DNA from: Lysobacteraceae bacterium
GTDB taxonomy: Bacteria; Pseudomonadota; Gammaproteobacteria; Nitrococcales; AK92
Assembly: GCA_012523465.1 (NCBI GenBank)
Contig: JAAYIK010000008.1
Coordinates: 1 to 64,000 of the forward strand
DNA: 64,000 nucleotides
Direction of reading: 5' to 3'
Shown here in pieces: positions 57,010 through 64,000 of the stretch (positions within the stretch are counted from its first letter, which is position 1; each line of letters opens with the position of its first letter). The translations under genes were made by a program, and so were the position numbers. The notes below the pieces were generated by a model. The model was not told the DNA's origin. It made no database searches and saw nothing but the letters and a program-made list of their open reading frames with translations.

Positions 57010-57549
57010 TTAGCCGGCCGGGGTAACGGAGACCCGTACCCTGATGCGAGAGCCGGGATCGCGGTCGGTGCGCGTCACGTATTCCTGGCCATTGTACCGA
57101 TAGACCACATCGTAGCCGATCACGCGTTCTTCCGTGTGGCTGACGCGGTAGGTGCGGCAGCGCTCCTCATACGTGGTGTAGCTGTGGCCGGGCCTGCGGG
57201 TCATCTCCTGGCCCAGCGCCGCACCGGCGATGGAGCCGGCGACTGTGGCGATCTTCTTGCCGTTGCCGCCGCCGAAGCGGTTGCCGATCACCCCGCCGAC
57301 CACGCCGCCCAGCACCAGCCCGCCCAGGTTGGCATCGCTGCGCGCCTGGCGGACCACTTCCTCGTGCCAGCATTCCCGCTCGGGGCGGGAGGTTTCGACG
57401 ATGCGGGTTACCGGAGTCACCCGGACCACCTTGGCGTAGTCGTAGTAAGCTCCGTTCTGCGGCCCGTGGTGCTTGGCCGCCGCTGCCGTCCCGCCCGCCA
57501 TCAGGCTGGCAGCGACCAGGGAAGCGATTACGAGCGATTTGGTTTTCAT
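57010..57549 (-). CDS. Glycine-zipper periplasmic protein
   Basis: The 179-residue product has a Sec signal (MKTKSLVIASLVAASLMAGGTAAAA) and a central glycine-zipper (GGLVLGGVVGGVIGNRFGGGNGKKIATVAGSIAGAALGQEM, ~85-125) of the 2TM/Rick_17kDa-like type that can pair with or insert in membranes. A C-terminal beta-strand region (~130-179) contains EERCRTYRVSHTEERVIGYDVVYRYNGQEY. It is 30 nt upstream of the PepSY gene and divergent from a second glycine-zipper gene. Confidence 0.82.
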   Translation of the reverse strand: MKTKSLVIASLVAASLMAGGTAAAAKHHGPQNGAYYDYAKVVRVTPVTRIVETSRPERECWHEEVVRQARSDANLGGLVLGGVVGGVIGNRFGGGNGKKIATVAGSIAGAALGQEMTRRPGHSYTTYEERCRTYRVSHTEERVIGYDVVYRYNGQEYVTRTDRDPGSRIRVRVSVTPAG

Positions 57550-57710
57550 GACGTCCCTCCGACTGGCTTGCAACCGACGATGGCAGCCTAGGCAAGGCCG
57601 GCTTAATGGAGCCTGAACGCCGCCAGTTGGGGGCAGCGATGATTTTTCCCGTCGCAGTCACCACTTATCGGCAATCGCAAGGGGCTGGGCCCATTGGAAG
57701 GAGCGAGGAG

Positions 57711-58142
57711 ATGAAACGGCTAGGATGGATCGTGCTGGTGGTGCTGCTCAGTGTCGCCGTCAGCGCCTGCGAGACCAAGCGGGATACCGGGACCATCGCC
57801 GGGGGCGCGGCAGGGGCCATCATCGGTAGTGAGCTGGGCGGCACCACGGGAACCATCATCGGCGCCTTGGGCGGCGCTTTCCTGGGCCGAGAGGTGGGCA
57901 AGTACCTGGACGAGCGCGATCGCGGCGAGGTGGCGGAGGCGCTGGAGCGGCAGCAGACCGGCGAGAGCAGGGCCTGGACCAACCCCGATACGGGCCGCAA
58001 CTACGAGGTCACGCCGACCGAGACCTTCTCCCGTGATGGTCGGCCCTGCCGCCGCTTCGTCATGGAGGTGGAGGACGAGGACGAGGAGGTCGCCGGGGTG
58101 GCTTGCCGCACCGCCAGCGGCAACTGGGAGATCGTGGAATAG
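57711..58142 (+). CDS. Glycine-zipper lipoprotein
   Basis: The 143-residue product has a lipoprotein signal (MKRLGWIVLVVLLSVAVSAC, lipobox VSAC, Cys20), a glycine-zipper (GTIAGGAAGAIIGSELGGTTGTIIGALGGAFLGREVG) and a C-terminal domain with FSRDGRPCRRFVMEVEDEDEEVAGVACRTASGNWEIV. This matches the surface-antigen/17-kDa lipoprotein-like group. AAGGAG at 57697-57702 gives the ribosome site. Two cysteines in the C-terminal domain could form a disulfide. Confidence 0.85.
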   Translation: MKRLGWIVLVVLLSVAVSACETKRDTGTIAGGAAGAIIGSELGGTTGTIIGALGGAFLGREVGKYLDERDRGEVAEALERQQTGESRAWTNPDTGRNYEVTPTETFSRDGRPCRRFVMEVEDEDEEVAGVACRTASGNWEIVE

Positions 58143-58153
58143 GCGCCCGGGGC

Positions 58154-58178
58154 GGCGCGGGAGCGCCGCTCCCGCGCC
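58154..58178. terminator. Bidirectional terminator-like hairpin
   Basis: GGCGCGGGAGC and GCTCCCGCGCC form a perfect 11-bp stem with a GCC loop, in the 36-nt gap between the convergent glycine-zipper lipoprotein and methyltransferase genes. No U-tract follows, so termination is inferred from placement. Confidence 0.55.
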
Positions 58179-58946
58179 TCAGGCCGGCCGCAGGCGGCCG
58201 TAGAACAGCCGGGTCTGATAGTACCAGTCGACGTGGCCTGCCTGCTGATGGCGCTCGAACAGCTCCCGCAGCTTGCGCAGCATGGGCGCGTGGTTGGGAT
58301 GGCCGGGGACCGGCGCGTAGGACGAGGACAGCAGCCGCCCCTGCAGGCCCTGGTAGTCGAAGCGCTGGTGGTAGCGGAAGGTGCGCATCCGCATCGCGGC
58401 CGGGCGGAAGATCTCGGCGATGTGCTCGGGCCGGATGTTGCGGTGGTCGACCACGCCGTACTCTGGGGCGTAGTCCTTGCGCAGCTGCTCGTAGGCTTGC
58501 AGAAACGGCGTGGTGTCGACCTCGCGTTCGTTCCACACCAGCACCAGCCAGCCGCCCGGCTTGAGGATGCGCAAGAACTCCTGGCGCGCCTTGACGCGGT
58601 CGAACCAGTGGAAGGCCTGGGCGGCGGTGATCATGTCGACCGAGGCGTCCGGCAGGCCGGTGGCTTCGGCGCTGCCGGCGATGCTGACGAAGCCGGGCTG
58701 GTTGGCGAGCAGCCGCTCGGCAGCTTCCCGCATCGGGGCGTTGGGCTCGACGGCATAGACCCGGGCCCCGCGCTGTAGCAGCAGCCGGCTGAAAATCCCG
58801 GTTCCGGCGCCGACGTCCGCCACCGTCAGCGCCGGGCCCAGGCCGCATTCCCGGCTCAGCAGGTCAAGGGCTTCGGCGGGGTAGCCGGGACGGTATTTGA
58901 CGTAGTCGGCGACCCGGTCGGAGAAGCGCTCGGTGGGTGCCTTCAT
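58179..58946 (-). CDS. Class I SAM-dependent methyltransferase
   Basis: The 255-residue methyltransferase has motif I VADVGAGTGIFSRLLLQRG (~40-58), motif II VYAVEPNAPM, and IAGSAEATGLPDASVDMITAAQAFHWFD, where the HWFD signature is common in the Methyltransf_11/TylF-like group that includes small-molecule methylases. The substrate is unknown. The in-frame start at 58967 is less likely than the ATG at 58946 (MKAPTERFSDRVADY). gabD lies upstream in the same direction. Confidence 0.85.
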   Translation of the reverse strand: MKAPTERFSDRVADYVKYRPGYPAEALDLLSRECGLGPALTVADVGAGTGIFSRLLLQRGARVYAVEPNAPMREAAERLLANQPGFVSIAGSAEATGLPDASVDMITAAQAFHWFDRVKARQEFLRILKPGGWLVLVWNEREVDTTPFLQAYEQLRKDYAPEYGVVDHRNIRPEHIAEIFRPAAMRMRTFRYHQRFDYQGLQGRLLSSSYAPVPGHPNHAPMLRKLRELFERHQQAGHVDWYYQTRLFYGRLRPA

Positions 58947-58963
58947 GCCATGTCGCACGGCCG

Positions 58964-60412
58964 TCATGGCTTGGGCACGGTCTGCGGCTCTACGAACTCA
59001 AACAGCCCCTCGATGCCGCCTTCGCGGCCGATGCCGGACTGTTTCATGCCGCCGAAGGGCGCCTCCGGGGTAGGGCCGGTGCCGGTGTTGTAGCCGACAT
59101 GGCCGAAGCGCAGTCGGGCGATCACGCGCTGGGCCAGCTCGTCGTCTGCCGTGAACACATAAGCCGCCAAACCGAACTCGGTGTCGTTGGCAATGCGCAC
59201 CGCGTCGGCCTCGTCGTCGAAGGGCATGAGCGGCACCAGCGGACCGAAGGTCTCCTCCCGCTGCACCAGCATGCCCGGCTGTACGCCGGTGAGCACGCTG
59301 GGTGGATAGAAGCAACCCCAGTCCTGCTCGGCCGGCGCCGGCAGCTCGCCCGCCAGCAGCCGGGCGCCCTTGTTCAGCGCGTCCTCGACATGGCGCCGCA
59401 CCTTGTTGAACCCGTTGCGGTCGATCAGCGGGCCGATGTCCACCCCCGGCTGCATCCCGTCGCCGACCTTAAGGCGGCGTACCCGCTCGGCCACCTTTTC
59501 GCCGAAGGCGTCCAGCACATCGCGCTGCACCAGGATGCGGTTGGCGCAGACGCAGGTCTGGCCGGCGCCGCGGAACTTGTTGGCCATGAGCTGATCGGCG
59601 GCCAGGTCCAGGTCGGCATCGGCGAAAACGATGAAGGGCGCGTTGCCGCCCAGCTCCAGCGCCACCTTCTTCACCTGCGCCGCGCAGCGAGCCATGAGCT
59701 CGCGGCCGGTCTCGGTGGAGCCGGTGAAGCTAATCATGTGCACGCCCGGATGATCGCACAGCGCGTTGCCGATCTCCCCGGCCGGCCCGATCACCAGGTT
59801 CACCATGCCGCGCGGCAGATCCAGCTCGCGCTCCAGCAGGGTGAACAGCGCGATCATGGTGAGTGGGGTCTTGGAGGACGGCTTGATGACGGCCGGGCTG
59901 CCGCCGGCCAGGCTGGCGGCCAGCTTCTTGGCGATCATGCCGAGCGGGAAGTTCCAGGGCGTGATCAGGGCGGATACGCCGACCGGGCGGTAGTACACGG
60001 TCCAGGTCATGTTGCGCGGGCGCTGCGCGAGCACGCGCGGCTTGAGGACGTCCAGCGCTTCGGCGGCGTAGGAGAAAAAGCCGGCCGAGTACTCCACCTC
60101 GACCTGCGCCTCAGGCCAGGGTTTGCCGTGCTCCAGGGTGAGGATGCGGCCGAGCTCTTCCTTGTTCTCGAGCAGGACTTCGGCGATGCGCTTGAGCCAG
60201 CGGCGCCGGGTTTCCAAATCGATGGGTTGATTGAGCGCCTGGTTGGCGGCGGCCACGGCATCCTCGGTCTCGGCGGCGCCCATGGCCGGAATGCGAGCCA
60301 GTTCACTGCCGTCGGCCGGATTTATGACGACGATTTCACCTTTGGCGGAGCCGGCGGTCCAACGGCCGGCGATGTAACCTTGCAGATGCGGTAGCAGAGG
60401 GGAGTTGATCAT
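58964..60412 (-). CDS. gabD: Succinate-semialdehyde dehydrogenase (GabD-type aldehyde dehydrogenase)
   Basis: The 482-aa aldehyde dehydrogenase has the NAD(P)-binding ITPWNFPLGMIAKKLAASLAGG segment, FTGSTETGRELM, the catalytic Glu in VALELGGNAPFIVF and Cys in GQTCVCANRILVQ. The GQTCVCANR active-site context is typical of GabD, which oxidises succinate semialdehyde to succinate. I start at the ATG at 60412 (AAGGGCC upstream); a longer leader is not conserved. gabT is not nearby. Confidence 0.92.
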   Translation of the reverse strand: MINSPLLPHLQGYIAGRWTAGSAKGEIVVINPADGSELARIPAMGAAETEDAVAAANQALNQPIDLETRRRWLKRIAEVLLENKEELGRILTLEHGKPWPEAQVEVEYSAGFFSYAAEALDVLKPRVLAQRPRNMTWTVYYRPVGVSALITPWNFPLGMIAKKLAASLAGGSPAVIKPSSKTPLTMIALFTLLERELDLPRGMVNLVIGPAGEIGNALCDHPGVHMISFTGSTETGRELMARCAAQVKKVALELGGNAPFIVFADADLDLAADQLMANKFRGAGQTCVCANRILVQRDVLDAFGEKVAERVRRLKVGDGMQPGVDIGPLIDRNGFNKVRRHVEDALNKGARLLAGELPAPAEQDWGCFYPPSVLTGVQPGMLVQREETFGPLVPLMPFDDEADAVRIANDTEFGLAAYVFTADDELAQRVIARLRFGHVGYNTGTGPTPEAPFGGMKQSGIGREGGIEGLFEFVEPQTVPKP

Positions 60413-60553
60413 GGTGCGGCCCTTCGTCCTGTAGACATCCGACAAGTTTAGGCGACGAACGCCTTGCGACAAGACCTTGGAGTCGCAACCCCCGGGCAGA
60501 GTTGCTAGGATTTTTGCCGTTTGCGAGCCAATAAAAAACCAACGAGGACGGTC

Positions 60554-61120
60554 ATGCGCCGATTGCTGTTTGCTTTCGTACTCGCCGCGTCACTGGTTCC
60601 GGTCGCCGCCCATGCGCGCAGCCTGGAGCTCAGCCTAAACGACGACGTGGCCCAGTTCCTGGTCACCACCCAAACCCGCCCCTTCGGGGTGCACAATGCC
60701 GAGTTCGGCGTCGGCGTGCTGTTCAACGATGACGACGACCTGATCGGCAGCCTGCGCCTGATGTCCACCAACCGCGTCAGCCCGTCGCTGCGCCTGGGCG
60801 TGGGACTGCAGGGCTATCTCGGTGACCTCGACCGCCCCGACGAGACCATGGGCGGGAGCGCGGTCGGCGGCAATGTCGGCATCGGCCTGGCGGCGCAGGT
60901 GCCGCTGTTCCTGGTGCTGGAAGGCTGGGTCGCGCCGGGCGTGCTTTCCTTCGGCGACACCGACAAGATCAAGGAATGGTCGGCCCGCGTCGAGGCGCAC
61001 ATCTCGCCCCATGCCGCCTTCTTCGTCGGCTATCGCCAGCTCAAGGTCGACCTCGAGACCCTGAGCCGCGACTACGAAGTCGACGATAGCGCCTTCATCG
61101 GCGTCCGCCTCGGTTTCTGA
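60554..61120 (+). CDS. YfaZ-family outer membrane protein
   Basis: The 188-residue product has a signal peptide (MRRLLFAFVLAASLVPVAAHA) and a beta-rich mature domain that ends with a C-terminal Phe, as in outer-membrane barrels (FIGVRLGF). The pattern of LELSLNDDVAQFLVTT, EFGVGVLFNDDDDLIGSLRLM and HAAFFVGYRQLKVDL matches the YfaZ family, whose function is not known. GAGGACGG serves as the ribosome site. Confidence 0.87.
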   Translation: MRRLLFAFVLAASLVPVAAHARSLELSLNDDVAQFLVTTQTRPFGVHNAEFGVGVLFNDDDDLIGSLRLMSTNRVSPSLRLGVGLQGYLGDLDRPDETMGGSAVGGNVGIGLAAQVPLFLVLEGWVAPGVLSFGDTDKIKEWSARVEAHISPHAAFFVGYRQLKVDLETLSRDYEVDDSAFIGVRLGF

Positions 61121-61126
61121 GCCGAC

Positions 61127-62119
61127 TCACGAATCGGGAGGGTGCGGGATGGCGAGTGGGCTTCGGTCCGCCCCCGCACAGCCTCCCGGTCGCCGCCGGC
61201 AAATGTCGGCGTGCGTCTTCCGGTAGGTCTCCATATCCGGGCCGCCCAGCTTCACCGCTTCCCGCGCTGCCGCCTCGGCGGCGTCCCAGCGCTGCCGCTC
61301 GGCCAGCAGCAGCGCGAGGTTGTTGTAGTTGGCCGCGGCAATGGCGCCGGCGGCGATTCCTTCCTCCAGGACCGCTATCGCTTGCTCGAGCCGACCCTGG
61401 GCGTAGTGGGCATTTGCGAGCGCCAGCCGTAGTCCCGCCTGGGCGGGCCAGCGCTCGACGCCGGCGGTATAGGCGAGCTGTGCCTGCTCCAGCAGGCCGG
61501 TTGCTTCGAGATCGTAGGCCGCGACCAGATAAGGTCCCGGTTCCGCGCTGGCGGGCACGCGCCCGGGCGGCAGCACGACCATGCCCCAGTTACCGCCCCG
61601 CTGCCAGGTGCGCAGGAAGGTGGCCAGCGCCACTCGGTGCCGGGCGGTGGTGCCCGAACGCAGCAGCAGGGCATCGGCGGCGGGCTGGTAGCCGATGACC
61701 ACGGCGTAGTGCCAGACCGGCCACCAGCTCAATCCTAGGTTTTGCAGCACCAGCACCGGGTGGCCGGCGGCGAGCTCGTCCAGCAGCGCCTGGGGCTGGC
61801 CCGGGATGCGGTAGGCCAGGCGCTGCTGGCGGCGTGCTTGCGCCATCAGCTCAGGCTGCAGGCTGCCACGCCGCGCCGGGATGTAGAGCAGCTCGGTCAG
61901 CGCCTCCGGGCCGATGCCGACGCCACTCCAGTCCAGAACCATGGCCAGCGCAGCCGGGCCGCACTGGTAGCGCTGCTGCGGATAAAAGGGGACCTCGGTG
62001 AGCTCCACCGCATCATAGCCGGCCAGCTCGGCTGGCGGCAGCGCCGGGCCGGTGACACTGCAGCCGCCGACCAGCAGCAGAAGCGCCAGCCAGCCGGCCG
62101 CCGCTCGGATCGGGCTCAC
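61127..62119 (-). CDS. PA2778-family C39-like cysteine peptidase with TPR tail
   Basis: The 330-residue lipoprotein (lipobox VGGC, Cys20) has a C39-like peptidase domain (~40-190) with the catalytic Cys in QRYQCGPAALAMVLDW, the His in WWPVWHYAVVIGYQ and the Asp-type residue nearby. A tetratricopeptide-like region follows (~215-300). The C-terminal ~25 residues are basic. It overlaps the PA2779-like gene by 4 nt, matching the conserved pair in Pseudomonas. Its substrate is not known. Confidence 0.88.
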   Translation of the reverse strand: MSPIRAAAGWLALLLLVGGCSVTGPALPPAELAGYDAVELTEVPFYPQQRYQCGPAALAMVLDWSGVGIGPEALTELLYIPARRGSLQPELMAQARRQQRLAYRIPGQPQALLDELAAGHPVLVLQNLGLSWWPVWHYAVVIGYQPAADALLLRSGTTARHRVALATFLRTWQRGGNWGMVVLPPGRVPASAEPGPYLVAAYDLEATGLLEQAQLAYTAGVERWPAQAGLRLALANAHYAQGRLEQAIAVLEEGIAAGAIAAANYNNLALLLAERQRWDAAEAAAREAVKLGGPDMETYRKTHADICRRRPGGCAGADRSPLAIPHPPDS

Positions 62120-62526
62120 TCGTTGTCGTGGATGCTGCGGACGAAGGGGAAGAGATCGGTGAAGCCGAGAATGTCGGTCACCAGCAGCACCAGGAACACG
62201 AAGACCACGGCGCCGACGACGTCGCCGCCGGCCGGCAGTTCCTGCATGCGGGCCGACATCTGCGCGACCTCGGCCGGGCTCAGGCTGTCGACGCGGGCCT
62301 GGGCGGCCTCCGGGGCGACGCCCCAGGCGATCAGTTGCTCGCGGATCTCCTCCCTGGCCATGAACTGCTTGAGCGTGTCGCGCTGCTGCTGCAGCAGTTC
62401 CTGCTCGACCACGACGTGGGTGCCGATCATGCCGGCCTGGGCCACGGGAAGGCCGAGGCTGGCGCTAAGCAGGACGCTGCCGGCTATGGCCGCAAGCCAG
62501 CGATTGAAGCGTGTCCGGATCTGCAT
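62116..62526 (-). CDS. PA2779-family membrane protein
   Basis: The 136-aa product has a signal or first membrane segment (WLAAIAGSVLLSASLGLPVAQA, ~10-31), a helical mid-region (EQELLQQQRDTLKQFMAREEIREQLIAWGV) and a C-terminal transmembrane helix (GDVVGAVVFVFLVLLVTDILGF). It matches the PA2779 family. It overlaps the downstream PA2778-like peptidase gene (ATGA), so it may be the peptidase's substrate, anchor or partner. Confidence 0.87.
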   Translation of the reverse strand: MQIRTRFNRWLAAIAGSVLLSASLGLPVAQAGMIGTHVVVEQELLQQQRDTLKQFMAREEIREQLIAWGVAPEAAQARVDSLSPAEVAQMSARMQELPAGGDVVGAVVFVFLVLLVTDILGFTDLFPFVRSIHDNE

Positions 62527-62636
62527 GAAGAAGCTCCTTGTTCGTTGGTATGATCGCGAAATAACTAAATCGTTTTCGGGAGCGAATTCAAGCGAGCGGG
62601 CGGGCGCCGGCGATGGTTCTCGCCTCGCGCTACAAT

Positions 62637-62663
62637 GCCGGCCGTCGCCGCGGGGCGGCCGGC
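62637..62663 (+). terminator. Hairpin followed by TTTT ahead of the CoA-binding gene
   Basis: GCCGGCCG and CGGCCGGC form an 8-bp stem with an 11-nt loop, followed by GGTTTT, an intrinsic-terminator layout. It lies immediately after a TACAAT -10-like hexamer (62631-62636). The only plus-strand gene upstream is the YfaZ gene 1.5 kb away, so its purpose is unclear. Confidence 0.35.
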
Positions 62664-62698
62664 GGTTTTCCCGTCACCTGGCCAGATTGGAGCGCGCC

Positions 62699-64000
<1,302 letters not shown>

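Noticed and set aside
62631..62669. Attenuator in front of the CoA-binding/metY genes
   Set aside because: If TACAAT (62631-62636) is the -10, transcription would start inside the 5' arm of the hairpin, which would then not form; no leader peptide is visible.

Overview
The window is a GC-rich chromosomal segment of a free-living gammaproteobacterium. The basis is gene content and order: minCDE, a gloB-yafS-rnhA-dnaQ block, mreB diverging from gatCAB, an mreBCD-mrdA-rodA-mltB-rlpA-dacA-ybeD elongasome cluster, a PhoPQ-like pair, a PA2778/PA2779-type pair and a LexA-controlled umuDC. Something near the Chromatiales or Methylococcales would fit, but I cannot fix genus or family. Coding density is high. 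I see no rRNA, tRNA, prophage, CRISPR array or large genomic island. The only mobile DNA is the 3' end of an IS200/IS605-type element at the left edge.

Layout. 1-0.26 kb: IS200-like TnpA tail and hairpin-rich right end. 0.28-4.1 kb: htpG and minCDE. 4.1-6.6 kb, minus: mltD and gloB. 6.7-11.1 kb, plus: a tight run of methyltransferase, rnhA, dnaQ, HAD phosphatase, TudS/DUF1722 protein and a CinA-N-like protein. 11.1-15.4 kb, minus: an HDOD-GAF-histidine kinase followed by a REC-PAS-GGDEF-EAL regulator. 15.5-17.4 kb: nrtR-nadA with a palindromic operator inside its promoter and a strong terminator. 17.5-22.9 kb: small membrane proteins, TerB/TerC-like proteins, an entericidin-like lipoprotein, cysH, a tandem receiver protein, dodecin and sodC. 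23-25.1 kb: a patatin phospholipase and a lone HDOD protein.

25.2-35.5 kb holds a glycogen-to-trehalose operon: glgX, treZ, a large malQ-treY fusion and an (alpha/alpha)6-barrel glycosidase. GlgX would debranch glycogen, MalQ would adjust chain length, TreY would isomerise the reducing end, and TreZ would release trehalose. It is followed by a two-hairpin guanidine-II (mini-ykkC) riboswitch with ACGA and ACGG loops in front of sugE/gdx. Then come gluQ, a DUF4870-like membrane protein, a dCMP-deaminase-family enzyme and panE.

39.4-41.4 kb: two consensus DnaA boxes in inverted orientation and a canonical LexA box precede umuDC. 41.4-50.4 kb, minus: the rod-shape and peptidoglycan elongation cluster, in which mreC appears to lack a canonical start codon. 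50.5-54.7 kb: gatCAB and hslO. 54.7-58.1 kb: a PhoQ/PhoP-like pair with a PepSY protein and two glycine-zipper proteins. 58.2-64 kb: a methyltransferase, gabD, a YfaZ-type porin-like protein, the PA2778/PA2779 pair, a CoA-binding protein and the start of an O-acetylhomoserine sulfhydrylase gene cut by the window edge.

I found no unmistakable new multi-gene system. The most interesting items are the riboswitch, the NrtR operator, the paired DnaA boxes next to umuDC, the MalQ-TreY fusion operon, the degenerate tandem receiver, the HDOD-kinase/c-di-GMP regulator pair and the mreC start.
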